A stretch of 64,000 nucleotides of DNA from assembly GCA_022495995.1 (NCBI GenBank), contig JAFEMH010006979.1:5001-69000 (forward strand), read 5' to 3'. How positions within the stretch are numbered: position 1 is the first letter of the stretch; each line of letters starts with the position of its first letter. Of the stretch, positions 1-11,512 are shown one piece after another. Source of the DNA: Adenophora triphylla var. japonica. Lineage: Eukaryota > Streptophyta > Magnoliopsida > Asterales > Campanulaceae. The notes under the pieces are model-generated. The model worked only from the letters and a program-made list of their open reading frames with translations, was not told the origin of the DNA and did no database searches. The position numbers and the translations under genes are program-made.

Positions 1-692
1 GTTTCATTTTATTTGATATTCAAACAAAACGTTTTCTCTTTCCCTTTTCCCTTTTCCCTTTCCCATTACCCCTTATCCCTTTCCCATTACCCCTTTTCCC
101 TTTGTTTGTAGGTTGTTTGTGTTTTTTTTAAGTTGGGATTTGTTTAAAACAGGTTTGACAGGTGGTTTAATAATAAAATAGATTTTTTTTTTAATCTGGT
201 CAAATTACCGACGGATATTTCTGTCGGTAAATAATTAAAAACACAAAAAATAAAATTAATTACTGACGGAAATTTCCGCCGGCAAAGTTGCAGCTTACAG
301 ACGAACATATCCGCTGGAAATGTTTCAAATTACCGTCGGACATATCCGCCGGTAAATATGAATTTTTCCAACGGATTTAACCGTCGGTAAGTGTTTTTAA
401 TATTTTATTATTTTAATATTTACCAACGGAAATGTCCGTCGGTAACCTTCGGCAAGGCTCCGGCAAACCGGCCGGCGTACCTGCTTTCCGACGGACAATT
501 TCCCGCGGAATTTTCTATTTTCCGACGGACTATCCGCCAGTATCACCGACGGAAATGGTCCGTCGGTATTACCAACGAATTATTTCCGACGGAATCCGAC
601 GGACTATTTCCGTCGGTAATGTTCATTTACTTACGGATATGGAGAGTTACCGACGGAAATGTCCGTCGGTAAGAGGCCTGATTCTAGTAGTG
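1..692 (+). mobile_element. CACTA element 3' terminal region (duplicate copy)
   Basis: Copy of 24880-25571. It begins in a pyrimidine-rich tract, then has a dense array of subterminal repeats built on ACCGACGGAAAT and its complement ATTTCCGTCGGT (about 190-675). It ends with TTCTAGTAGTG at 682-692, the complement of the CACTACTAGAA terminal inverted repeat. The TCT that follows (693-695) is the target-site duplication. The rest of this copy lies left of the window. Short ORFs here are by-products of the repeats. Confidence 0.88.
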
Positions 693-2339
693 TCTTTAGC
701 CACTCAGCTTCTTCTCCAGCTTTGTCTAGGGCTATAAACTCAGATTTCATCATTGATCGAGCTATGCAAGTTTGTTTGGAAGATTTCCATGACTATGCTC
801 CTCCACCTATTGTAAAAATATATCCACTTGTGGACTTGGAGTCTTTTGTACGATATCCAATTAGCATCACAGTATCCTTCTAATACTGCTGAATATCTTC
901 TATAAAGTAACCCACAATCCATTGTGTATTTTATAGACCTCAATACTCTCGCTAAGGCTTTCCAATGATCATTACTGGGATTACTTGTGAACCTACTCAG
1001 TTTGCTCGCTGAATATGCGATGTCTGGACGTGTACAGATTGTTAAGTTCATTAGACTTCCAATTATCCTAGCATATTTCGGTTGAAAAACTGGTTCACCG
1101 ACGTTCTTGACTAAGTGTAGACTCATGTCTACTGGAGTCTTAGCCGGTGGACTGTCAATGACATTAAATTTTCGAATAACATTTTCAAGATAATGTGACT
1201 GTGATAGGATTATTCCTTCTGATGTTCAAGAAATCTTTATTCCTAATATAACTTCAGCTAATCTCATATCCTTCATGTCAATGTTTTTCTTTAACATGGT
1301 CTTTGTATTCATGATCAATTCATGAGTACTTCCCATTATCAACATGTCATCTACATAAAGACAGACTATTAAAAATGATTCAGATGTCCCTTTGATGTAG
1401 ACACACTAGTCACATTCATTTATCTTGAATCCATTTGACAACATAGTTCGGTCAAACATTTCATGCCATTCCTTAGGTGCTTGTTTTAGTCCGTACAACG
1501 ACTTAACAAGTTTACACACCTTCTGTTCTTTACCTGGAATAATGAACCCTTTAGGTTGTTCCATGTAAATCTCTTCGTCTAGCTTTCCATTTAAGAAAGC
1601 TGTCTTCACATCCATCTGGTGTATCTCAAGGTTATGCACAACAGCAATCGCAATGAGAACACGTATGGATGTGATCCTTGTGACTGGAGAATATGTTTCG
1701 AAGAAATCATATCCCTCCTTTTTTCTAAACACTTTGGCTACCAGCCGGGCTTTGTACTTATCGATAGATCCATCTGCCTTATACTTCCTTTTAAGGATCC
1801 ATTTGCAACCCAACGGTTTGCATCCTTGAGGGAGATTAACCAACTCTGAAGTATTATTATATATTATGGACTCTATCTCACTGTTAATAGCTTCTTTCCA
1901 GAACGGACTATCCGGTCCAGATAAAGCTTCTTTAATAGTAGTTGGTTCATTTTCTAACATATATGATTGAAAATTAGGACCAAAAGACTTTTTCACTCTT
2001 GCCCTCTTACTATGTCTAGGTCATTCATCTTCTATTCGAGATGGACCATTTGTAGCTTCATAAGCTCTCTTATTAAAACTTGTATCTTTCCTATCCTTAG
2101 CAAGAAAGATATTTTCAAAGAATGACGCATTCCTTGATTCCATCGTCATTCCTTCATTCATATCAGGAATGTCCGACTTGTGCACTATAAACCGATAGGC
2201 ACTACTATTGCTGGCATATCCAATAAAGATGTAGTCAACCATCTTGGGACCAATATTTATTTGCTTTGGCTTAGGTACTTCAACCTTAGCTAGACACCCC
2301 CACACTTTAAGGTATTTATAACACTGCTTACGATTATGC
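693..2339 (-). pseudogene. Ty1/copia pol fragment (duplicate copy; RT and part of RNase H)
   Basis: Minus-strand pol pieces, same as 25572-27218. 2021-2305 reads the integrase-to-RT linker (FIGYASNSSAYRF). 1406-1996 reads the RT N-terminal half, with the copia signature QMDVKTAFLNGKLDEEIY and YGLKQAP. 740-1126 reads the region before RNase H ([13 protein letters not shown]). Frames are separated by stops and frameshifts, so this is a dead copy. It is cut at its 5' side by the 2339/2340 junction and at its 3' side by the CACTA insertion. Confidence 0.88.
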
Positions 2340-2340
2340 A

Positions 2341-4682
2341 GAAAGAAAGAACAGAACCATTTGTGAAGCAGCCAGAACTATGCTGTCAGAAAATAACCTT
2401 CCTAAATACTTTTGGGGAGAAGCTGTCACTACAGCTATGTATGTCCAAAACAAGACTCTCATCAATAAGTTTCACACCAAGACACCCTATGAGTTATGTA
2501 ATGGTAGAACACCAACCATTTCATACTTCCGTGGTTTTGGAAGTAGATGCTTTATTCACAATAATGGCAAAAATAACCTTGATAAGTTTGATTCCAAAAG
2601 TGATGAATGGATTTTTCTTTGATACTCCAATAATAGAAAAGCCTACAGAGTTTACAACAAAAGAAGACTTGTTGTAGAAGAATCAATTCATGTTTACTTT
2701 GATGAAAACAATGATCAAAGCTACACTGAACTGTGTGATTTTGATGAAGTTGTTGGAAATTCAGACAATATTCATGAGGTGTCCCCTATGCATGACTCCT
2801 CAAACATCATTCCTGAAGAAGATTCACCTTTCCTTCCCTATATATTGCCCAAAGACATTAATCCAAATCCTATTGTGTCTGACAGCCAAGAATCCCAACC
2901 CAATAGCAAAGGTGCATCTGACAGCTATGATGCACCTGACAGCTTACCTTCATCAAGCCAACAAAATACCTCTGTCAATAACCCTATCCAACCTTGTTGC
3001 AACACCAATCACTCTATTTCTCAACCTGAACCTATCACCCACATCATTCCACCTAACAACAACATCTATATTGACCTTCCCATTCATAAAATGGACATTC
3101 CTCCAAATATGCCAGTCTATGACTCATTAATCAGTGCCTTCATCTCCCAAATGGAACCCAAGAAAATAAATGAAGCCCTTCAAGACCTTGATTGGATTGA
3201 AGAAATGGAAGAAGAACGGGAACAATTTGAAAGGAACAAGGTTTGGCATCTTGTGCCCAAACCCAAAAACCAAACTGTCATTGGAACAAGATGGGTATTC
3301 AGAAACAAAATGAATGAAGAGGGCATTGTTGTGAGAAACAAAGCTAGACTGGTTGCTCAAGGGCACAGACAAGAAGAGGGAATTGACTATGATGAAACAT
3401 TTGCACCTGTTGCAAGATTAGAAGCAATAAGACTGTTCTTTGCCTTTGCCTCATTCAAGAAGATGAACGTGTTCCAAATGGATGTAAAAAGTGCCTTTTT
3501 GAATGGAGTTCTCAATGAGAAGGTATTTGTGTCTCAACCCCCTGGCTTTGAGCATCCAAAGTTTCCAGACCATGTATATAAACTGGACAAAGCCCTGTAT
3601 GGCCTTAAACAAGTATCTAGAGCTTGGTATAACACCCTATCAAAATACCTCCTTGCCAAAGGATTCACTAAGGGGCATATTGATAAAACTTTGTTCATCA
3701 AGAAATATGGAGAAGACCTACTGCTCATCCAAGTTTATGTTGATGACATTATTTTTGGATCATCAAATGAAGACTTGTGCACAAAATTTGGGGAAATCAT
3801 GAAGAATCAATTTGAGATGAGCATGATTGGTGAGCTCACCTTTTTCTTAGGCCTTCAAGTAAGAAAAATGAAGGAAGGAATCTTCATTAACCAAGCCATG
3901 TATACAAGAGACATGATCAAAAAGTTTGACATGCAAAATGCCTCACCTGTCAGAACCCCTCTATCAACAACAACCAAACTCCGTGCTGATCCTGATGGCC
4001 AGAGTGTTAATCAAACACTATATAGAAGTTATATTGGATCTCTTCTATATGTAACAGCTTCCAGACCTGACATCACGTTTAGTGTTTGCCTTTGTGAAAG
4101 ATTTCAAGCCAATCCTAAGGAATCTCACCTCTCAGCTATCAAGAGAATTTTGAGATATCTCAAAGGAACACCTGATTATGGTCTGTGGTATCCCACTGAA
4201 TCTCCATTCTCCTTAATTGGATTTACTGATTCAGACTATGTTGGATTCAATTTGGATAGGAAATCCACAAGTGGGGATGTCAATTCATTGGATCAAGAAT
4301 AATCTCTTGGTCAAGCAAGAAGAAAACCTCAGTAGCCACTTCAACAGCAGAGGCTGAGTACATTTCTGCTGGCCTTTGCTGTTCTCAAATCCTATATCTC
4401 AAAAGTCAACTCCAAGACTTTGTGATGGACCTTTCAAACATTCCCATTTTCGGTGATAACTCAAGCACCATTGCTATGACAGAAAATCATGTTCAACACT
4501 CTAAAACCAAACATATTGAAGTCAGGCACCACTTCATTAGGGACCATGTTGAAAAAGGGAACATCAACTTAGCTAAAGTGTGCACAGAAGACAATGTGTC
4601 TGATATCCTAATAAAAGCCATGGATGAGAAAAGATTTGAGATGCTGAGGGCAATGCTGGGAATGATAAATCTACCAAAATAA
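2341..4682 (+). pseudogene. SIRE-1 pol C-terminal part (integrase end, RT, RNase H)
   Basis: Aligns with SIRE-2 pol at 38893-41233. 2380-2622 encodes the integrase C-terminus (FWGEAVTTAMYVQNKT) and is broken by a frameshift near 2620. 2779-4302 is one open frame of 507 codons holding a variable linker, the RT core ([31 protein letters not shown] near 3738) and the start of RNase H. A one-base loss near 4274 (AGTGGGGATG against AGTGGTGGATG in SIRE-2) shifts the frame; RNase H continues at about 4290-4682 (IEVRHHFIRDHVEKGNI). The RT catalytic YVDD is intact, but integrase and RNase H are broken, so the copy is not autonomous. Confidence 0.9.
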
Positions 4683-4924
4683 AAGTTTATCATTAATCAA
4701 AACATCATAACAAATGATTGCTGTCAACAGTTGAGAATCTGACAGCTAACCATGATCTTAGATAACAACATACAAAAATCCTAAACCAAATTTCCTCCCT
4801 CCAAACCTTCTTTATTCAAACACAAAATCAATCACAAACTCCTCAGTAACAAAAGCTTTTCAAACCTTCCTCCTTCTCTCAGCTTATCCTCATACAAGCT
4901 CTGACAGCTAAGAATTCTCATCCT

Positions 4925-5916
4925 CTACTGTTCCTTGGCTGATCCTGGAAATTCTCGTCTATATACTCCTGCTCACCATAAGAAACATCAGGAGCCTCAT
5001 AATTAAACATTCTCCCCGATGTCTCCATACCTTTCAAGCCAAACTGGATGCCTCTTCATGAAAGGGTCAATTACTGATGTTGAGAACTGTAGAGAAGGAC
5101 ACACCCTCCTAGGCCATCATTCTTCAACAGCATCATATAGAGGAAAATCACTCAATGGAGAAACAAAGTTGAAGGTCCCTAAAGTATTTGCACTCTCCTA
5201 TGCAATAATTGCTTGATCTGACTGAGGACCTAAATCTTCCTCCTCATTCATTGATGCTGGACTCAAGCACTTCAGAAACTGTGAGAACAACCTCATATAA
5301 GCCCTTGAAGGAGAACTTTGCACTCCTGCAAAATTGTCTTCAGTTCCCTCAAGAACTGCTTGACTCAATGAAAGTGAATCCCTTGTTACTACAGTGTACT
5401 CTCTGACAGCTAAGAACTCAGGTTGACCAATATGAGTGTCAATCTTAATCCTTTCTTGGCTGTCAAGCTTCACAAGTTCACCTAATGTGTAGACTCTTTC
5501 TACACCTGACCCAACATGTTTACTGCATTCACCCTCATTCTCCTTTCCAAACAGCTTAACCTTAGCTGTCTGACCAACCTGACCCTCACATACCACTTTA
5601 GCCTTACCTTTTTCCCTAACTGTCTCCTCTAGTCTATTATTCTCACTCTCTATCAATGCTATCCTCTCTTCCTCCCAAAACATTCTTCTTATCTCTCTCT
5701 CTCTCTCTCTCTCAACTCTACTTCCTTACTTAGATTATCACTCAGTAATTGATCCACCTCCTGCTCTAGACCATTATCAGTTTGAATCTGATAAGACAAA
5801 AACTCTCTCTCAAACCTCTCTTCCCTAGTTTCTTCTAACCTTGGACTCCTGAAATCCAATTTCTTTGCAGTCTTAGCCATTTTGCTAGGACTAAGCATAA
5901 AAACCAATCTTCCCAT
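4925..5916 (-). pseudogene. SIRE-1 antisense ORF (aORF), degraded copy
   Basis: Lies downstream of pol on the opposite strand, about 240 bp after the RNase H stop. It starts at the ATG at 5914-5916 (MGRLVFMLSPSKMAKTAKK) and includes FWEEERIALIE, GVERVYTLGELVKLD and KAYMRLFSQFLKCLSP-type segments (the last with R for K). It matches the SIRE-2 aORF (41469-42455) along its length, mostly with conservative changes. Lesions: a CT-microsatellite expansion near 5692-5713 shifts the frame, and a TAG near 5212 replaces the CAG of SIRE-2. I recognise no domain. The N-terminal half is highly charged and probably helical. Not seen: a signal peptide or membrane segment. Confidence 0.65.
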
Positions 5917-8761
5917 TTGTTATATGAATGAAATGAATTTGACAAAATTTATCATCTGATTCATTTCCTTTTATAGACAAATTTTCAGTCAATATAGATG
6001 TGATGATCATTCAAAATAGACTTGGCTGCTCATCAAGACTGACAGCTATGATTTTGATTTCTTGCCATTCGAGGTTATTGGAACATGCCACTAACACAAA
6101 ATCATTTACTTCTCTGATAATACCCTCTGAAAATTCGCCTCTGTGTACGGAATTAACTCCCATGTTCAATGGGAAGTTATTGTAAAAAAATGAGTGGGGG
6201 ACAAAAACCACTGTTCATGAACATTCACATCCTTAAATGCAATTTTTAACCGTTGTCTAAACCTCGAATTAGTCGCTTAAACCATACAAATTCCTCTCCT
6301 CATTAACCTCTAAGCTTTCGAAACTAATACATCCTCTACAATCGTTCCTTACCCACCAAATTCTCCTCTCTAAATCTCTTTGTTTTCACAACCCTAAAAT
6401 CTCTGTTTATAGGACAATGGCATATACTGAAGCTCATGGCTATGTTATCAAGCCTGAATTTTATGACCATGAAGTTGGAGCCCTCATCAAGACCCTGCTT
6501 GAGTCCAACCATCTACGTAAAATGATGGAAGCACAACCTCCCATTTACAAAAATCTTTGCATAGAAATCTATATGACTGGAGACAGACTTGTAAGTGGAG
6601 CTATTCGAGCCAACATTGAGGGGACTGAGATTCACGTGTCTCCCAAGGTTGTGTCAGAAATCTACGAAATCCCAATGAAAAATGGAAGTCTCAGCAACAT
6701 TTGGGATAGAAAAGACAATACATTGGAGCTGTTCTACAAGATGTTCTTTGATCAACCCAACTGCAACTATCAAGTGATGCAGGACAAACCCATTAAAAAG
6801 GTATCTCTTGACCTCTTCAAATCAACCCCTGATGGATGTTATCATCAAGGGCTTTGATGGAAAGCAATCTTCTTTTGATCAAATAAGCCCAAATGAATGG
6901 AAGCAAGCCCTCAGTCTGATAGCCAAGGAGATAAATTGGATTGTTATTCTTCTGCACAACTATCAACTGGCCACATCCACTTCACCCTGGAAATTCAAGA
7001 AGCAAACCCCAAGAATGAACAACTTCAGGTTCATGAGTGGTATCCTACACCATCTAATTCCCAAACTGAAACCCCCTTTTAAACATCAATGGCTTGAGAC
7101 CACAAATCTGGTGCAAACAAAAAGCTTTAGCTTAAGTACTTTTAGGCTAAAAGGAAAGAAAAGAGTGGACATTGGAGATGAAGCTACTGGAGATCTTGAA
7201 GAAACAACACAAAGGTTGAGAGAGAAGAAAGAAAAAGAAATGAAGATGTTGAAATCGCTAGTACACATGGTAAATGATAAAAGATCTAAAAGAAAGCATG
7301 ACAAAGGGGTGGTTATCAAGGAAAAGGCCTAAGAAACCACAGCTAGCAAGGCTGGAAAAAGGATTGCCAGAGCTGCAAAGAAGAAAACTGGCAAAGGTAA
7401 GAAGATATCTGAAGAAAAGATCGTACAAGATGTGGCTGTACAAGTGATAGACAAAGGGAAGAACATTGCTGAAGAACAATTGGGTGACAGTGAAGAAACT
7501 CACTCAGACCCCATTTTCAGAGACATTGATGAATTTGTTGGTGAAGATGAAGAAAGTAAAGATGATGAATATGATGAACAGCTAAGGAAAGCCCTTGCTG
7601 AATCTCTAGTTGATGCTAGGCAGAGAATAGCTAAGACAGGGAAATCCTCTGTGACAGCTATGATTGGCCAAGATCTGACAGCCAAGGTTTCTCATCCAGT
7701 TGAAACTTCAACTGAGGTAACCTCTAATCCTTCTCTCTTAGTAAATACTTTCACTAGGAAGAGAAAAGTAGACAAGAATGCTCCCCTCTCCAAAAGGAAG
7801 AAACCAAACACACCTATCCCCTCACTAACCAAAGAACAATCTAGCTCACCTCCTCTCTCTGTAGCCCAAGAAATCCTTAACCTGAATGCCTCTAAACTCA
7901 GTTCAAATGAACCAAGTGTTGAAAATGAGATGGGGAACTCACCTGAATTTGAAGGAGATGACATTCAGTTGAGGGGGAACAGTAGTCACTTGTCCCCTAA
8001 TTTGAAGATAAGGCCTCCTTATCCCAATCCTCACATATTTCCAGCCCCTCTCAATCACCACCCATTCCTAAACATATCCTCAAAGCTTCTTAAGGATTAA
8101 CCCTTGAAGGATTCCCTGAATTGCTTCCAACTGTCACTGAATATCTGAGACACGTGCTGACTGAGATGATATGTTAATGGCTCTAGATGTAATCAAAACT
8201 AGAGATAGGGCCAAGAAGTCAAGCATGCCTGATAGTGAAGCCCCATCTAAACCTGTTGAAAATGTTGAGCCTCAATTACCACCTAAACCTACCTCTGATG
8301 CTGAACCCCTTCCAGCATGTGAACCCTAGATACTTGACTGTGAAATTGATTTCTCATTTCAATCAGTCATGGCTGCCCACCAAAGATTCAAGGGAATCAC
8401 TCATTTCCCTGAAATTGCCAATCCAAACATCATTGAAAACCCTTGGCTGTTAACCGAAAATGTCATCATCATTCATGCCAGAAACAGAAGTGGCCTCATC
8501 ATGTTTGGATATGAAGAATGGAAGAAATACAGATCAGCTCTACCCTCATCCTTCTTCCATACAACCCCTAGATTATCTAACTTCATGGATTTGTCAACCA
8601 TAATTGACTAGGAAGTCATGTTCTCCCAATTTCTGTCAAACAATATGAATGAATGCATCTATATGCCCTTCTCTCTTGTTGCTCTCTGTGTGGACTTGAC
8701 CAAAGAAATCTATTGAAGAATCTGTAGTAAAAATGCCAAAATCATGGCTGTCATTGCCAAG

Positions 8762-9124
8762 TGACGTAGAGGAAGACTTGATAAAGATTAATCACAGAAT
8801 TTCGCTCGAGAAATTCAGCAATCAATCGGCAATTTTTGCTCGAGAAAACTGAAGAGTAAACACTCAATTTTTATTAATCAACAACCGATTTTCGAAATTA
8901 CATATAACCCTAATTATATAGTGACCCTAGGACTTGAAAAACAAGTCAAAAACTTCCTAAATTAACCCTAGTCTATATAGTAACCTAATCAATCAATAAA
9001 ACCTTAAAATAAAGTCCTAATATACCTTTAATACCAAAAATACTAACAACCTAATATTAAATCCGAAAATAACATTAAATAAATAAAACTAAATCTAAAC
9101 TTATCACTATATTCATCTTCATCA
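8762..9124 (-). repeat. LTR (3' side) of small LTR element
   Basis: 363-bp LTR bounded by TGACGTAG and CATCA; nearly identical to 9858-10219 and 10221-10584. Preceded by the target duplication CCAAG. Confidence 0.85.
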
Positions 9125-9824
9125 TTCTCCTCGGCTTCGAAAAATTCGTCCTCGAATTTGCAGCAAGTTGTAGTCGAATCTTGATCATTGCATAAAAAAT
9201 ATTTGTAACGATCCTCTCATTGAAATAATACTTGAACACTTGAAATCTTCCTTTATAACCTTGTCGGACTTTAAACTTGCTTACTTGAGTAACAACCTCC
9301 ATCCAATCCGTCCAATGTAATCTAATAAACTCATGAAGTAACAAATTTTTTATGTAACTAGAAGAAAATGTCTTTGAATGAGGGATATCAAACGGATCAA
9401 CGAATCGATGACTAATAATCTCATCATCGTAAATCGAAGACTGAAACCAACCAATCATAGATTGTGAAAAAGGTGTATCGAAAAAAGGTAGGACACTATC
9501 AAACTGATAATTTTCACAATCACACTTATCATATTTTGGAGGTATTGACCAATCGATAGAAAGTTCGGTAGTCGCCGATTCTACGAAAGGCCACGAAATA
9601 TCACCACCATCAGAATCCACCTCCCAGACTCGCTGTCCGTCGCTGCCACCAGGTTTAGGCTGATTCCGCCAATCCTGTTGATTGAACAATTCGGTCATCC
9701 TTCCCATTAACTGTTCCATCAACAACTCCATACGTTGATCTACGATGGATCTGATGCGTTCTTCCAGAACTGTCTCATCTCTCTCATAGATCGCTTCCAC
9801 TGTGGCCTTCTTTCCTCGCCTCAT
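9075..9824 (-). CDS. Gag-like ORF of the small LTR element
   Basis: The only ORF of the internal region: 249 codons starting MRRGKKATVEAIYERDE at 9824, about 20 bp downstream of the PBS on the minus strand, and reading into the LTR. Residues 15-50 are charged and helical (RSIVDQRMELLMEQLMGRM), a layout common at the N-terminus of plant retrotransposon Gag proteins. The middle is aromatic and acidic, and the C-terminus is basic. No zinc knuckle, protease or RT is present. The family is not recognised. The ORF is intact, which suggests either a recent insertion or a functional short Gag. Confidence 0.5.
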   Translation of the reverse strand: MRRGKKATVEAIYERDETVLEERIRSIVDQRMELLMEQLMGRMTELFNQQDWRNQPKPGGSDGQRVWEVDSDGGDISWPFVESATTELSIDWSIPPKYDKCDCENYQFDSVLPFFDTPFSQSMIGWFQSSIYDDEIISHRFVDPFDIPHSKTFSSSYIKNLLLHEFIRLHWTDWMEVVTQVSKFKVRQGYKGRFQVFKYYFNERIVTNIFYAMIKIRLQLAANSRTNFSKPRRMMKMNIVISLDLVLFI

Positions 9825-9843
9825 TTTTCCTAGAACGAACCGG

Positions 9844-9855
9844 GCTCTGATACCA
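9844..9855 (-). other. Primer binding site (tRNA-iMet) of small LTR element
   Basis: GCTCTGATACCA on the + strand is the complement of TGGTATCAGAGC, the standard plant tRNA-iMet PBS. It is two bases from the LTR starting at 9858 and fixes the element as minus-strand. Confidence 0.85.
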
Positions 9856-9857
9856 GC

Positions 9858-10219
9858 TGACGTAGCGGAAGACTTGATAAAGATTAATCACAAAATTTCG
9901 CTCGAGAAATTCAGCGATCAACTGTCAATTTTCGCTCGAGAAAACTGAAGAGTAAACACTCAAATTTTATTAATCAACAACTTAAATTCGGAATTACAAT
10001 TAATCCTAATTATATAGTGACCCTAGGACTTGAAAAACAAGTCAAAAACATCCTAAATTAACCCTAGTCTATATAATAACCTAATCAATCAATAAAACCT
10101 TAAAATAAAGTCCTAATATACCTTTAATACCAAAAATACTAACAACCTAATATTAAATCCGAAAATAACATTAAATAAATAAAACTAAATCTAAACTTAT
10201 CACTATATTCATCTTCATA
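9858..10219 (-). repeat. Middle LTR of small LTR element
   Basis: Second of three LTR copies. Its 3' edge reads CTTCATAC before the third copy begins, so the terminal CATCA is damaged at the LTR-LTR junction. Confidence 0.8.
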
Positions 10220-10220
10220 C

Positions 10221-10584
10221 TGACGTAGCGGAAGACTTGATAAAGATTAATCACAGAATTTCGCTCGAGAAATTCAGCAATCAATCGACAATTTTCACTC
10301 GAGAAAACTGAAGAGTAAACACTCAATTTTTTATTAATCAACAACCGATTTTCGGAATTACATATAACCCTAATTATATAGTGACCCTAGGACTTGAAAA
10401 ACAAGTCAAAAACTTCCTAAATTAAACCTAGTCTATATAGTATCCTAATCAATTACTAAAACCTTAAAATTAAGTCCTAATATACCTTTAATACCAAAAA
10501 TACTAACAACCTAATATTAAATCCGAAAATAACATTAAATAAATAAAACTAAATCTAAACTTATCACTATATTCATCTTCATCA
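10221..10584 (-). repeat. Outer right LTR of small LTR element
   Basis: Third LTR copy, joined directly to the middle LTR. It ends CATCA and is followed by the CCAAG target duplication, so it is the true outer end of the insertion. Confidence 0.82.
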
Positions 10585-11500
10585 CCAAGCCTATTCTGAC
10601 AACCATGTTTCCTTCTACCACTTCAGAACCACCTCCCATCATTCCCCCAAACACCAGATCTCTTCAGTTAAACCTCCCATCCAACTTCAACCCCTCAACA
10701 TATGTGCCTCCCTACCATGTGACCATCACTGACATGCAAAAATTTACAAGGACCATAATCACCAAGATGAGACACATAATGGAAATCTCAGTTGGTGCTA
10801 AACCAGAAAAGAAGAACTCCAAAGATAAGCCCAATGATTCTGATGAGGAAGCTGTTAACCTGGGAAAAAGGGCTTCTGGTTCTGCTGCAAATGTCATTGT
10901 GTCCAGTGATGAAGTGGATGATGAACCAGTAAAGCAAGTGCCTAAATCCACAACCTCAGCTGTCCACATTGCCCCCACATAACCTCCTCACCATCCAGCT
11001 CAACAAACCCTCTCTATGCAGTCAAATCCTTTTTTCTCTAACTTATTTTCAGGAACTAAAAGTCAAGTTGCTAGAGGAAAAAGTGTTCCCAAATGGGGTC
11101 CCTTAAGGATGAGGGATGATCAAGAACCTCTGTCCAAGGCTGTGCTCAAGTCAAGACAAGATCATGCCTTCACCAATGATGATGAGATGAGCTGAGAGTG
11201 GAACAATGAGATGTACTACAGAGGTGTAGAACAAAAGATGAGAAAGGAGCTGCTATCTGAAAGAGATCAAATCCTTGCAGCAAGAAAAGAAAGAGAAGAA
11301 TTTTCTGATTAGAAACATTTTGGCTAAGTCTTTTACTTTCTTCCTTTTTAACCCATGTCTTAAATATATTTTATTTTGGATAATATGTGTGTTTTGGCTC
11401 TTATGATTGAATCAAGAAGATTGATCTTTTCTTCATTGGTATATTCAATCCATAAGCTATCTTGCAGGTCATATCTTCATAAGATATATTAATTTGCCAT

Positions 11501-11511
11501 AAAGGGGGAAA
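11501..11511 (+). other. Polypurine tract of SIRE-1
   Basis: AAAGGGGGAAA immediately before the 3' LTR start TGTTAGGA (11513); the usual plus-strand priming site. Confidence 0.85.
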
Positions 11512-11512
11512 T

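Larger units (their letters stand above)
1..2339. repeat. Near-identical copy of 24880-27218 (tandem duplication edge)
   Basis: Every base from 1 to 2339 aligns with 24880-27218 at a constant offset of 24879, with only about four substitutions seen by eye (for example near 30, 1254, 1274 and 2306). The copy carries the 3' end of a CACTA element, its TCT target duplication and the copia pol it interrupts, so duplication came after the nesting. Homology stops abruptly at GATTATGC (2332-2339), and SIRE-1 pol starts at 2340. Read as a head-to-tail tandem duplication, the unit is 2340-27218 (24,879 bp). An assembly duplication gives the same picture. Confidence 0.9.
8762..10584 (-). mobile_element. 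Small non-autonomous LTR retrotransposon with three LTRs
   Basis: Flanked by a perfect 5-bp target duplication CCAAG (8757-8761 and 10585-10589). Three LTRs of about 360 bp (8762-9124, 9858-10219, 10221-10584), each starting TGACGTAG and the outer two ending CATCA, surround a single 733-bp internal region (9125-9857). The element reads on the minus strand: the PBS GCTCTGATACCA (9844-9855, complement TGGTATCAGAGC, tRNA-iMet) lies beside the middle LTR, and a purine tract (complement of 9125-9135) borders the left LTR. No pol is present, so it must have moved in trans. The LTR-internal-LTR-LTR order suggests unequal recombination that removed a second internal region. Confidence 0.85.
6417..11311 (+). 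pseudogene. SIRE-1 ORF3 (sense ORF between pol and 3' LTR), broken
   Basis: Starts MAYTEAHGYVIKPEFYDHE at 6417; its likely end is REEFSD at 11311. The first 140 codons (GAIRANIEGTEIHVSPKVV, then SEIYEIP) resemble the layout of the putative plant transposon protein domain found in many plant TE-derived ORFs; this is a pattern match only. The middle is Lys/Glu-rich and acidic with probable nuclear-localisation runs (RKRKVDK, SKRKK near 7755-7805), and the tail is coiled-coil-like. Frameshifts (near 6840 and 8100) and stops (7330, 8329, 8609, 10980, 11193) break it, and a small LTR element is inserted at 8762. It sits where Sireviruses can carry an env-like gene, but I see no clear signal peptide or membrane segment. 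SIRE-2 lost this region to the Tekay insertion. Confidence 0.6.

Noticed and set aside
190..680. Regular spaced repeats that could suggest a CRISPR-like array, and ORFs across them
   Set aside because: The repeats are inverted ACCGACGG motifs at irregular spacing next to a CACTA terminus; they are subterminal transposon repeats.
4493..4693. Minus-strand ORF opposite SIRE-1 RNase H
   Set aside because: Antisense shadow of RNase H; unlike the aORF it has no matching open frame in SIRE-2 and no distinct composition.
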